Shown in pieces: positions 6,918 to 16,088 of a stretch of DNA of 28,193 bases. Position 1 is the stretch's first letter, and each line of letters opens with the position of its first letter. Both the position numbers and the translations under genes were made by a program. The DNA lies in contig UQEF01000033.1 in the NCBI GenBank assembly GCA_900540045.1, positions 1 through 28,193 on the forward strand. Reading direction: 5' to 3'. This DNA comes from an uncultured Eubacteriales bacterium (GTDB lineage: Bacteria; Bacillota; Clostridia; Christensenellales; Aristaeellaceae). A model generated the notes under the pieces. It searched no databases. It saw only the letters and a program-made list of their open reading frames with translations, and was not told where the DNA came from.

Positions 6918-7922
6918 ATGACCATCCGTGAGCGTCAGGAGCGGGACGAAGAGGCCCGCCTGTCCCCTTACGCTGCACTGTCCTCCCGAAGCGCCGGGCG
7001 GGCCCACCCCATTTCCACCTGCGACCTGCGCACCTGCTACCAGCGCGACCGCGACCGCATCATTCACTGCAAGAGCTTTCGCCGGCTGAAATACAAGACG
7101 CAGGTGTTTCTCACTCCCATGGGCGACCATTACCGCACCCGCCTGACCCATACGCTGGAGGTATCCCAGGTGGCCCGCACGCTGGCGCGCAGCCTGCGCC
7201 TCAACGAGGACCTGACCGAAGCCGCCGCCCTGGGGCACGATCTGGGGCATACGCCTTTCGGCCATATCGGGGAAAGCACGCTCAACCGCCTGCTGCCCGG
7301 CGGCTTCCGCCACAACGAGCAGAGCCTGCGCGTGGCCGAGCGGCTGGAAAACGACGGCGTAGGGCTCAACCTGTGCCGGGAAACGCTGGACGGAATTCTC
7401 AACCATTCCGGGCAGAACGAGCCCAAGACGCTGGAGGGCTGGTGCGTGCGCCGCGCCGATCGCATCGCCTACATCAACCACGACATCGACGACGCCATCC
7501 GCGGCGGCATCCTCAAGCCCTTCGAGCTGCCGCGCCGGTGCCTCAGCGTGCTGGGCGAGACGCATGGCGAACGCATCGACACCATGATCCGCGATATCGT
7601 GACCACGTCGCTGGACCAGCCCTTTGTGAAAATGTCTGAGGAAGTGCGGCAGGCCAGCGAAGAGCTGCGCGCCTTTCTGTTTGAATACGTATACCACGAT
7701 GACTGGCGGAAAAAGGAAGAGGCCCGCTGCGACTACATCCTCTCCGCCCTCTATGAGCACTATCTGGCGCATCCGGAGCAGCTTCCCGCAGAGTACCTGG
7801 AAATCAACTTTACCGAAGGAGCCGAGCGCGCCGTGTGCGACTTCATCGCCTGCATGACGGACCGCTACGCCATCGACCAGTTTTCGGAAATTTTTGTTCC
7901 GGGTGCCTTTGGCCGACGGTGA
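6918..7922 (+). CDS. dgt: Deoxyguanosinetriphosphate triphosphohydrolase-like protein
   Basis: This 334-aa HD-superfamily enzyme would hydrolyse dNTPs to deoxynucleosides and triphosphate. The HD motif set is intact: RTRLTHTLEVSQVAR with H78, ALGHDLGHTPFGH with H107-D108, and a later D in the RADRIAYINHDIDDA segment. The N-terminal SRSAGRAHPISTCDLRTCYQRDRDRIIHCKSFRRL is characteristic of the bacterial Dgt type 2 family. The ATG at 6918 has AAAGGAG 8 nt upstream (6903-6909); an in-frame ATG at 6900 lies before that site and is rejected. It directly precedes dnaG, a common clostridial arrangement linking dNTP level and replication genes. Confidence 0.95.
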   Translation: MTIRERQERDEEARLSPYAALSSRSAGRAHPISTCDLRTCYQRDRDRIIHCKSFRRLKYKTQVFLTPMGDHYRTRLTHTLEVSQVARTLARSLRLNEDLTEAAALGHDLGHTPFGHIGESTLNRLLPGGFRHNEQSLRVAERLENDGVGLNLCRETLDGILNHSGQNEPKTLEGWCVRRADRIAYINHDIDDAIRGGILKPFELPRRCLSVLGETHGERIDTMIRDIVTTSLDQPFVKMSEEVRQASEELRAFLFEYVYHDDWRKKEEARCDYILSALYEHYLAHPEQLPAEYLEINFTEGAERAVCDFIACMTDRYAIDQFSEIFVPGAFGRR

Positions 7923-8002
7923 TGCGCCAAGGGCAGGAAATGTCGGAAATTGTTGAACGTATGGCAGGAATCTCACCCGTGGCGGCGAATGAATAGGAGT
8001 GG

Positions 8003-9748
8003 GTGAAGCAACGAATGGCCGGAAGGTATCCCCCGCAATGGTTGGACGAGCTCAGGGCGCGCGCCGACATCGTCAAGGTGATCGGCTCGTATGTGACGCT
8101 GAAGAAGAACGGGCATAGATATGTTGGTCTGTGCCCGTTTCACAACGAAACGGCGCCCTCCTTTTCCGTGGACGAGCAAAAGCAGGTCTATCACTGCTTC
8201 GGCTGCAAGGCCGGCGGCAGCGTGATCCAGTTTGTCATGGACATTGAGCGCCTGTCCTTTCCGGAGGCGGTGGCCTTTCTGGCGGATCAGCTTCACATGC
8301 CCCTGCCCGAGATGCAAAACGACCCGGCCTATGAAAAGCGCCGCACGCTCAAGGAGCGCATCTACCTGGCCAACCGCACGGCGGCGCGGATGTACCATCA
8401 GCTTCTCTGGCAGCCGGAAAGTTCCGCGATTCTTCATTACCTGCAGCAGCGCGGACTGTCGGACGCGGTGATCCGCCGCTTCGGCATCGGCGCCGCCCCT
8501 CCCTCGGCGCAGGTCGGCCACCGGCTGATGGAGGAGGGGTTCGCCGAGGAGGAGCTCGTTCAGGCCGGGCTGATGCTGCGGCGCGAGGGACGCACCTTCG
8601 ACATGTTCCGAAACCGCGCCATGTTTCCCATCATCGACACCTACGGCAACGTCCTGGGCTTTGGCGGACGCGCCATGGGCGATGCGATGCCCAAGTACCT
8701 CAACACCTCCGATACGCCGGCCTTCAACAAGCGCTACACCGTATTTGCGGCCAATCTGCTCAGGAAGGCAAGGGGCCTTACCCGGGTCATTCTGGTGGAG
8801 GGGTACATGGACGTGGTGGCCCTGTCCCAATTTGGGGTGGAAGGCGTGGCGGCCACGCTGGGCACGGCGCTGACCCCCGAACAGGCGAGGCTTCTGCATC
8901 GCTTTGCGCCGGAGGTGCACATCGCCTACGACGGTGACCGCGCCGGCCAGAAAGCCATTCTGCGAGGGCTGGAAGTGCTGGAAGGCGAAAACGTACCCGT
9001 TCGGGTATTGGATTTCCCCGGCGGGCTGGACCCGGATGAGTTTATTCGTCAGGAGGGGCTGGAGGCGTTCCAGGCGCTCAAGCCCATTTCAGCCGTGACC
9101 TACCGCATGCGAAGAGAGAAGGAACGGCATGACGTAAGCACCGAGGAAGGCCGCATCGAATACGCCAAGGCCTGCGCAGCCATATTGCGCGGTGTGAAGG
9201 AACCGGTCGAGCTGGAAAACCACCTGCGGCATCTCTCGGTGGAAACCGGCTTTTCCAAAGAGGTGCTGATGCAGCAGATAGGAGCCGCTCCGCCGCCAAA
9301 GGTTGTTACGGCGGCAAAGCGCGAGGGCTTTCGCCAAAAGGCGCGGGAGGTCTCGCAGGTGGATTGGACCGCCCGCACGCTGCTTGCGGTGCTGGCCACC
9401 GGGCGATTGCCAAAAGACAGCGTATCGCCCGAGGAATTTGAGGACCCGCTGCTGCGTTCTTTATGCGAGGGGCTGCTGGCGGGCGAAAGCGCCGCGTCGC
9501 TCATGGAACGTCAGACCGACGATCAGGGGCGCGCCGCCGTGGGCGATATTCTCAGCCTCAACACGGACCTGGACGATGACGGCCTGATGCGCATGGCGCA
9601 GGATTGCCTGAAAAAAATGCGCAAGCAGCGTCTGGAAAAGGCGCTGGACCTGATTCAGCAACGCCTGCCCGCTTTGGCCGGCGAGGAGCGTGAGCGCGAA
9701 ACGCAGCGCGCCTTCGCCCTTACGCAACAGCTGCTCGACCTGAAATGA
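8003..9748 (+). CDS. dnaG: DNA primase
   Basis: This 581-aa primase makes RNA primers at the replication fork. The N-terminal CHC2 zinc-binding motif is [11 protein letters not shown] plus CFGC (C44, H47, C65, C68). The RNA polymerase core has [19 protein letters not shown], and the TOPRIM domain has [10 protein letters not shown] (E266) and [10 protein letters not shown] (D310, D312). The C-terminal 150 residues are the variable helicase-interaction domain. The start is uncertain. The GTG at 8003 is only 3 nt from AGGAG (7995-7999). An in-frame ATG at 8015 gives [13 protein letters not shown], which fits the usual DnaG N-terminus better but has a 15-nt gap to AGGAG. It is followed after 31 nt by sigA. 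Confidence 0.97.
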   Translation: MKQRMAGRYPPQWLDELRARADIVKVIGSYVTLKKNGHRYVGLCPFHNETAPSFSVDEQKQVYHCFGCKAGGSVIQFVMDIERLSFPEAVAFLADQLHMPLPEMQNDPAYEKRRTLKERIYLANRTAARMYHQLLWQPESSAILHYLQQRGLSDAVIRRFGIGAAPPSAQVGHRLMEEGFAEEELVQAGLMLRREGRTFDMFRNRAMFPIIDTYGNVLGFGGRAMGDAMPKYLNTSDTPAFNKRYTVFAANLLRKARGLTRVILVEGYMDVVALSQFGVEGVAATLGTALTPEQARLLHRFAPEVHIAYDGDRAGQKAILRGLEVLEGENVPVRVLDFPGGLDPDEFIRQEGLEAFQALKPISAVTYRMRREKERHDVSTEEGRIEYAKACAAILRGVKEPVELENHLRHLSVETGFSKEVLMQQIGAAPPPKVVTAAKREGFRQKAREVSQVDWTARTLLAVLATGRLPKDSVSPEEFEDPLLRSLCEGLLAGESAASLMERQTDDQGRAAVGDILSLNTDLDDDGLMRMAQDCLKKMRKQRLEKALDLIQQRLPALAGEERERETQRAFALTQQLLDLK

Positions 9749-9779
9749 TCCCCCGCGCACGATTGAAGGAGTGATGAAG

Positions 9780-10857
<1,078 letters not shown>

Positions 10858-10865
<8 letters not shown>

Positions 10866-11580
10866 CGGGACTCATCGCCGCGCGCCCTTGTTGGACGGGC
10901 GGCTTTCCGCCGCCATGGCGCTGGCGCAGGGCGCGCAGGTGTTCGCCGATATCGGCGCGGACCATGGGCGCCTGAGCGCGGTGATGCTTTTGTCCGGAGC
11001 CCGGAGCGCACTGGTAGCCGACATCAGCGCCGCCGCGCTGGAAAAGGCGCGCAAGCGGCTTCATGCCCTGGGACTGGACAATCGCGCCACCTTTGCCGTG
11101 GCCGACGGGCTTGCGGCGCTGGACGCGCTGAAGCAGCCGCCCGATACCGTGTTTGTGCTGGGCATGGGTGGGGAAACCATCGGCGGCATTTTGCGCCGGG
11201 GATATACGCGGCTTGGCGGTGCAGCATTGATTCTGGGTGCGCAGACCGATCTGCCCATGGTGCGCCGCACGGTTTGCGAGGTGGGCTACCGCATCCGCAG
11301 CGAGGTGATCGCCTCGGCGGGCGGGCGGGATTATGTGCTGATGCGCTGCACCCCTGCGCGTGCAGATGAAGCGGTATACACGGAACGCGAATGTATGCTG
11401 GGGCCCGGCCTGTTGCGCGCCCCGTCGTCCGAGTGGCAGCGCGTGCTAAAGCGTCGTGAGCACCTGCTGCAGCAGGAGATCTCGGCCATGGAAAAGGCCG
11501 GTCTGGAAAAGGACAGGGAGCGTCTGGCCATGAACAGGCGTGAGCTGGGATATGTGACCGGGCAGCTTCGCCACATGTGA
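10858..11580 (+). CDS. trmK: tRNA (adenine22-N1)-methyltransferase TrmK
   Basis: This 240-aa Rossmann-fold methyltransferase modifies A22 in tRNA. The SAM site [16 protein letters not shown], the motif [13 protein letters not shown] and the central [22 protein letters not shown] match the TrmK/YqfN family, and the C-terminal coiled helix (residues about 190-235) is typical. The start is a TTG at 10858 that overlaps the end of sigA by 8 nt, implying translational coupling; no separate ribosome binding site is needed or evident. In Bacillus the homologue yqfN also lies downstream of sigA, followed by yqfO, as here. Confidence 0.93.
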
Positions 11581-11609
11581 AAGCCCGGAGCGGAAGGGAG
11601 CGGTGCGCC

Positions 11610-12386
11610 GTGAAGGTAAAGGATGTGCTCGGCTGGCTGGATGGTCTGGCGCCTTTTGACGGCGCCGAGGATTTCGACAACGTGGGGCTGCTTCTGGGCG
11701 ACGAGGAAGCGGCCGTGCGCGGCGTCACGTTCGGGATGGATGTGACCGAGGCGCTGGTGGATGAGGCGCTTGCGCATGGGGACGGGCTGATCGTGACCCA
11801 TCATCCGTTCATTTTTCACGCCCTCAAGCGCATAAACTATCATGAGCCCCAGGGGCGCGTCCTTTTGAAGCTGACCGCAAACCGCGTGTGCGTGATTGCC
11901 GCGCACACCAACTGGGACAAGGCTCCCGGCGGCATCAGCGACAGTCTTGCCCAGGCACTTGGGCTAAGGGATATGTCCGCCCCGGACGAATTTCTGCGGC
12001 TGGGCACGCTTTCCGCTCCGCTTTCTCGTGAAGCGCTGGGCGCGCTGATTCGCCGCTCCCTGCACATTGATGCCCGCTGCTATCCGGCCTCGGATGCACC
12101 CATTGCGCGCGTGGCCGTGGCAGGGGGCGCCTATGGCGAGGGCTACGCACTGGCCGCGCAGAACGGGGCACAGGCCTTTGTGGTGGGCGAGATTCGGCAT
12201 CATGAGCTGCTGGACGCTTATGCCCGCGGCCTGACCGTCTATGACGCGGGGCATTTTCCCACCGAACTGCCCGGCGTGATGTCCCTGTATGAACGCTTTC
12301 TTGCGGATGCGACCCGCGCCGGCTGGCCGGTCAAGGCGCACCTGCATTTTCAGCCCCCCTACGCGGGCGCGCTTCTGGCCCCCTGA
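11610..12386 (+). CDS. Nif3-like dinuclear metal protein (short YqfO/YbgI type)
   Basis: This 258-aa protein belongs to the Nif3/DUF34 family, annotated in databases as GTP cyclohydrolase 1 type 2-like, though its cellular reaction is not settled. Metal ligands are visible in THHPFIFHALKRIN, AAHTNWD, and the C-terminal GEIRHHELLDAYARG with YDAGHFPTE. The chosen GTG at 11610 has GGAAGGGAG 9 nt upstream (11592-11600) and gives the family start MKVKDVLGWLDGLAPFDGAEDFDNVG. Bacillus YqfO is about 370 aa because of an inserted PII-like domain; this protein lacks the insert and resembles the E. coli YbgI length. Confidence 0.92.
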   Translation: MKVKDVLGWLDGLAPFDGAEDFDNVGLLLGDEEAAVRGVTFGMDVTEALVDEALAHGDGLIVTHHPFIFHALKRINYHEPQGRVLLKLTANRVCVIAAHTNWDKAPGGISDSLAQALGLRDMSAPDEFLRLGTLSAPLSREALGALIRRSLHIDARCYPASDAPIARVAVAGGAYGEGYALAAQNGAQAFVVGEIRHHELLDAYARGLTVYDAGHFPTELPGVMSLYERFLADATRAGWPVKAHLHFQPPYAGALLAP

Positions 12387-12418
12387 GGGCTTCCCCTACG
12401 AACCACAAGGAGGTACGC

Positions 12419-13123
12419 ATGGAACAGACTGAATTGCTGTGGCAGTATCAGCAGGCCGATATGGCCGCCGACGCTTTTGAGACGGAGATCAAGCGCAATC
12501 CCAATCGCCTGCAGCTGAAAAAAAACCGTGAATTTCTGGTGGAGCAGCAGAATGCCGTCAAGCGGATGGAGCAGGAAGTAGCCGAAATGCTGGATCGCGT
12601 GGATGTGATCAAGGTGGCTATTTCCCGTATGGAGGATCAGCTGTCCGCCCTGCAAAAGCGCATGGAAGCCACCCCGCCCGCCGATCTGAAGCAGGCCCAG
12701 GACATGAGCCGCGACGCGCAGAAACTTTTGTCCGATCTCACCGACTATGAGCAGGAAATGAAGCGCATCCAGAAGGACGCGTCCGACCGCGACCGCCTGG
12801 AAAAGGAAATCCGCATCAAATACGCCAAGGTCAAGGCCGAATACGACAAGCAGAAGGTAGCCTACGAAGCCGAATACAAGGAGCAAATGCGCCAGCTGGA
12901 GGAAAAGCGCGCTCAGGTTCAGGCGAAGGCCAAAGGGATTGATCCCAACCTTCTGGAAAAGTACAACGTGATAAAAAAGCACTGCATTCCCCCGGTGGCC
13001 CGGCTTTATGGCGATCAGTGCGGCGGCTGCAATATGAGCCTGCCGCAGGTTACGCTGCGCAAATTCAAAAACGACGCCAAGTACATCGAGTGTGAAAACT
13101 GCGGCCGTCTGATTATCCAATAA
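12419..13123 (+). CDS. Coiled-coil protein with C-terminal C4 zinc ribbon (COG1579 type)
   Basis: This 234-aa protein is a long antiparallel coiled coil (residues about 1-175, Glu/Lys/Gln rich) ending in a four-cysteine zinc ribbon: CGGC (near residues 201-204) and CENC (near 226-229) around SLPQVTLRKFKNDAKYIE. This is the COG1579/zf-RING_7 architecture. The ATG has AAGGAGG (12407-12413) at 5 nt. It follows the nif3-like gene by 32 nt, a pairing often seen in Firmicutes and Actinobacteria. The biological role is not established; nucleic acid or ribosome contact is an inference from the zinc ribbon. It is the last gene before a hairpin. Confidence 0.88.
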   Translation: MEQTELLWQYQQADMAADAFETEIKRNPNRLQLKKNREFLVEQQNAVKRMEQEVAEMLDRVDVIKVAISRMEDQLSALQKRMEATPPADLKQAQDMSRDAQKLLSDLTDYEQEMKRIQKDASDRDRLEKEIRIKYAKVKAEYDKQKVAYEAEYKEQMRQLEEKRAQVQAKAKGIDPNLLEKYNVIKKHCIPPVARLYGDQCGGCNMSLPQVTLRKFKNDAKYIECENCGRLIIQ

Positions 13124-13138
13124 CGTTCGCATGCATTC

Positions 13139-13179
13139 GGGGCCGCCGGTTCTCCGGCGGCCCCGACGCGCTTTTCTTT
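13139..13179 (+). terminator. Likely terminator of the dnaG-sigA operon
   Basis: A perfect 11-bp GC stem (13139-13149 with 13154-13164) and 4-nt loop TTCT are followed, after 7 nt, by the T-rich run TTTTCTTT (13172-13179). The gap between stem and T-run is longer than ideal. It begins 15 nt after the zinc-ribbon stop codon. Confidence 0.65.
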
Positions 13180-13199
13180 ATGCAAAAGGAGGGACAGCC

Positions 13200-14525
13200 A
13201 TGAACATGGTGGAAATCATCGAAAAAAAGAAGCTGGCCCAGGCGCTGACCCGGGAGGAAATCGAGTGGTTTGTGAGGGGAGCGGCAGATGGCAGCATCCC
13301 GGACTATCAGCTGGCCGCCCTGCTGATGGCCATTCGTCTCAACGGCATGAACCGTGAGGAGACGGTGCAGCTCACCCTTGCCATGGCGCATTCGGGCGAT
13401 CTGTGCGACCTGTCCTCCATCCCCGGCTTTCCGGTGGACAAGCATTCCACCGGCGGCGTGGGTGATACCACCACGCTCATCCTGGCCCCGCTGGTAGCCG
13501 CCTGCGGTGTGCCCGTAGCCAAAATGAGCGGGCGCGGACTGGGCCACACCGGCGGCACGCTGGACAAGCTGGAGAGCATTCCCGGCCTTCGCGTGGATTT
13601 GAGCGAGGAAGCGTTTCTCAAGCAGGTGCGCGACATCGGCGTGGCAGTGATCGGCCAGACCAAAAATCTGGCCCCGGCAGATAAGACCCTCTACGCCCTG
13701 CGGGATGTGACCGCCACCGTGGACAGCCTGCCGCTCATCGCCTCAAGCATCGTCAGCAAAAAGCTGGCCAGCGGCGCGCAGGGTGTGGTGCTGGATGTCA
13801 AGACGGGTGCGGGTGCGCTGATGCATACCACGGAGGCCAGCATCGAACTTGCGCAGACCATGGTGCGCATCGGCTGCGACGCGGGACGGCGCATGATGGC
13901 GCTGGTCACCGACATGGGCGAGCCGCTGGGCAGTCATGTGGGCAATGCACTGGAGGTCAAGGAGGCCATAGACGCGCTTTCAGGCCGTGTGCAGGGGCCG
14001 CTTCTGGAGGTGTCGCTGGAGCTGGGCGCGCGCATGCTGCTGCTGGCGGACGCGGCCGCAAGCGTGGCGGATGCCAAGCAAAAGCTCATGGACGCGCTGG
14101 AGAGCGGCCGGGGTTTGGAGCGCCTGCGCGCCATGATCACAGCGCAGGGCGGCGACCCTGCCTGCTGCGACGACGTGACCCGGCTGCCGCAGGCTCCTGT
14201 GGTGCAGGATGTGCCCGCCGCTTCCTCCGGCTATGTTCACTGCATGGATACCGTAGCGCTGGGCAACGCGGCGCAGGCGATGGGGGCAGGCCGCCGGGTC
14301 AAGACGGATGTGATCGACCCCAGCGTAGGTTTTGTGCTTCACCGGCGTATCGGCCAGCGGGTGGAAGCGGGAGAGGCGATCGCTACCGTCTATGCACGCG
14401 ATGAAGCCAGCGCACGGGAGGCATCCGCAGCCATCCGCCGCTGTATCGTTCTGGGTGCGGAGAAAGTCCCCCCCTGCAAGCTGATTCATGCCATCGTGAC
14501 CAGCGACGAAGTGGAGCGCCTGTAA
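13200..14525 (+). CDS. pdp: Pyrimidine-nucleoside phosphorylase
   Basis: This 441-aa enzyme phosphorolyses thymidine, deoxyuridine or uridine to the base and (deoxy)ribose 1-phosphate. Signatures are clear: VDKHSTGGVGDTTTLILAPLVAA, the phosphate/base site KMSGRGLGHTGGTLDKLESIPG, LPLIASSIVSKKLASGAQGVVLDVKTGAGA, and the C-terminal alpha/beta swivel domain with GRRVKTDVIDPSVGFVLHRRIGQRVEAGEAI. The length matches the Bacillus pdp type. The ATG at 13200 has AGGAGGG 6 nt upstream. It stands alone between two hairpins. With phosphopentomutase, not seen here, it would feed the deoC product pathway encoded at 2486-3139. It could also be called deoA; the Firmicute context favours broad pyrimidine use. 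Confidence 0.95.
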   Translation: MNMVEIIEKKKLAQALTREEIEWFVRGAADGSIPDYQLAALLMAIRLNGMNREETVQLTLAMAHSGDLCDLSSIPGFPVDKHSTGGVGDTTTLILAPLVAACGVPVAKMSGRGLGHTGGTLDKLESIPGLRVDLSEEAFLKQVRDIGVAVIGQTKNLAPADKTLYALRDVTATVDSLPLIASSIVSKKLASGAQGVVLDVKTGAGALMHTTEASIELAQTMVRIGCDAGRRMMALVTDMGEPLGSHVGNALEVKEAIDALSGRVQGPLLEVSLELGARMLLLADAAASVADAKQKLMDALESGRGLERLRAMITAQGGDPACCDDVTRLPQAPVVQDVPAASSGYVHCMDTVALGNAAQAMGAGRRVKTDVIDPSVGFVLHRRIGQRVEAGEAIATVYARDEASAREASAAIRRCIVLGAEKVPPCKLIHAIVTSDEVERL

Positions 14526-14542
14526 GAGGCGGCAAATAAAGG

Positions 14543-14571
14543 TTGAGTCCATCCCGGTTTGGGCGTATAAT
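14543..14571 (+). promoter_or_regulatory. Sigma-A promoter of the DUF5058/M20 operon
   Basis: TTGAGT (14543-14548) and a perfect TATAAT (14566-14571) are separated by exactly 17 nt. The predicted start near 14578 falls inside the left arm of the terminator hairpin at 14573-14599, so the transcript made from this promoter would not contain a complete hairpin. The leader to the ATG at 14645 is about 67 nt. Confidence 0.8.
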
Positions 14572-14572
14572 G

Positions 14573-14605
14573 GGCGTGTCCCCACTTCGGGGGCACGCCT
14601 CTTTT
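14573..14605 (+). terminator. Terminator of pdp overlapping the next promoter
   Basis: GGCGTGTCCCC (14573-14583) pairs with GGGGGCACGCC (14589-14599), 11 bp including one G.U, around the loop ACTTC, followed by TCTTTT. Transcripts coming from pdp would fold the full hairpin and stop here. It starts two bases after the -10 box of the downstream operon. Confidence 0.75.
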
Positions 14606-14644
14606 GGCCGCGCGGGCGGCCGGAACGACATAAGGAGGGATCCC

Positions 14645-15367
14645 ATGTCCTTTTCCGTCAACGATCCGTTTCTCTATCTTCTTTCCGCTATCATCGTGGT
14701 ATTCGTCGTAGCGCAGTCGGCCTTTTTCCTGGTTAAGGCCAACCGCCGCGCGCAGCAGATGGGCATCGCCCCGGCCACCGTGCGCAAAACCATCCTCTCC
14801 AGCGCGCTGTTTTCCATTGCGCCGGCCATTTCCATTCTGGTGGGCGTCATCACGCTGAGCAATTTCATCGGCCTGCCGTTCCCGTGGCTGAGGCTGAGCG
14901 TGCTGGGCGCGGTCACCTATGAGCTGCCTGCCGCTACCATCGCAGCGGGCACCATGGGCGCGTCCGTGAAGGAAACCATCACCGACCCGCAGGTGTTCGC
15001 CGCCATCGCATGGACGATGACGCTGGGAATCATCTCCGGCATCGTGCTGGTGCTCTTCGGCCTCAAGCGCATCCGCCGGGGCATGCGCTCCATCACCGGA
15101 AAGGATAAGCGCTGGGGTGAAATCGTAATGGACAGCCTGTTTCTGGGCATGGTGAGCGCCTTTGTGGGCATGTTGTTCGCCGATATCCGGTCCGGTCTTC
15201 CGGGCTTCATCCCCATTGCGGTGGCGCTGGTGTCGGCGCTGATGATGGGAGTATGCGGCGTGCTCATCAAGGTATGCAAGATGACGTGGCTGGAACAGTA
15301 CGCGCTGCCGCTGTGCATGCTTTGCGCCATGGCGCTGAGCATCCCGCTGACGGCGCTGATGGCATGA
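14645..15367 (+). CDS. DUF5058-type integral membrane protein, putative transporter subunit
   Basis: This 240-aa protein is almost entirely hydrophobic, with about six to seven predicted membrane segments: residues about 9-32, 50-75, 80-105, 115-140, 165-185, 190-215 and 220-240. SFSVNDPFLYLLSAIIVVFVVAQSAF at the start and TYELPAATIAAGTMGASVKETITDPQVF in the middle resemble proteins I recall annotated as DUF5058; this recall could not be checked. The ATG at 14645 has AAGGAGG upstream. The gene is followed after 13 nt by another polytopic protein, and then by an M20 peptidase. Conserved polar residues (the Glu in TYELPAA, the Thr/Asp in ETITDPQ) could line a transport path. A two-subunit uptake or export system is an inference from context. 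Confidence 0.75.
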   Translation: MSFSVNDPFLYLLSAIIVVFVVAQSAFFLVKANRRAQQMGIAPATVRKTILSSALFSIAPAISILVGVITLSNFIGLPFPWLRLSVLGAVTYELPAATIAAGTMGASVKETITDPQVFAAIAWTMTLGIISGIVLVLFGLKRIRRGMRSITGKDKRWGEIVMDSLFLGMVSAFVGMLFADIRSGLPGFIPIAVALVSALMMGVCGVLIKVCKMTWLEQYALPLCMLCAMALSIPLTALMA

Positions 15368-15380
15368 GGAGGGACATGCG

Positions 15381-16088
15381 ATGAAAAACGATCAGAATAT
15401 TTCCGTATATGAACAGAGCGTGCACGTCTATGGCCGCATCTGGACGGGCATGGCCCTGATTCTGATGATTCTCTCCCCTGTGGCCATTTGCTGCTACTAT
15501 AACGCCTGGCCCCCGCTGACGGCGGTCCTCAAGTCGCTGCTGGGCGTGGCGCCCATGTATTGGACCGTAGGCATCATTGAGGTGTTCACCTTTGTGCCCA
15601 TGCTGGGCACGGGTGGGTCGTACCTTGGCTTTGTGACCGGCAATCTGACCAACCTGAAGGTCCCCTGTGCGCTCAACGCCATGGAGGCTGCCAAAGTCCG
15701 GCCCGGCAGCGAGGAGGGCGAGGTTATCTCCACCATCGCCATCGCTTCCAGCTCGATCGTGACCACGCTGGTCATCGCCCTGGGCGTGTTCGGGCTGGGG
15801 TTCCTGCGCCCGGTGCTGGAATCGCCGGCACTCAAGCCCGCCTTTGACAACATCCTCCCTGCGCTCTTCGGCGCGTTGGGCGTGGTGTTCATCTCCAAGA
15901 ATCCCAAGCTGGCCGCGGCGCCTCTGGCGTTTATGGTGGTGCTGTTCCTGCTTGCGCCCGGCCTTAGCTCCAGCGTGGGCGTGCTGGTGCCTGTGGGCGC
16001 ACTGATCGCCATCGGCGCGGCGCGCATCATGTACAAGCGCGGCATGCTGGGCGGCGCTCCTGCCGATGGGAAGGAGGGGCGGCAATGA
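15381..16088 (+). CDS. Polytopic membrane protein, probable partner of the DUF5058 protein
   Basis: This 235-aa protein has about six hydrophobic segments (residues about 21-42, 50-75, 115-140, 150-170, 172-195 and 197-215). The motif FTFVPMLGTGGSYLGFVTGNLTNLKVPCALNAMEAA in its first half is Gly- and Asn-rich in a way expected for a substrate pore; I do not recognise a named family for it. The N-terminal 20 residues are polar and cytoplasmic-like. It starts 13 nt after the DUF5058 gene with its own AGGAGG site, and its stop overlaps the M20 start (ATGA, 16085-16088). This spacing implies fixed stoichiometry or a shared function. Similar topology and size to its neighbour suggest a heteromeric carrier. 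Confidence 0.75.
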   Translation: MKNDQNISVYEQSVHVYGRIWTGMALILMILSPVAICCYYNAWPPLTAVLKSLLGVAPMYWTVGIIEVFTFVPMLGTGGSYLGFVTGNLTNLKVPCALNAMEAAKVRPGSEEGEVISTIAIASSSIVTTLVIALGVFGLGFLRPVLESPALKPAFDNILPALFGALGVVFISKNPKLAAAPLAFMVVLFLLAPGLSSSVGVLVPVGALIAIGAARIMYKRGMLGGAPADGKEGRQ

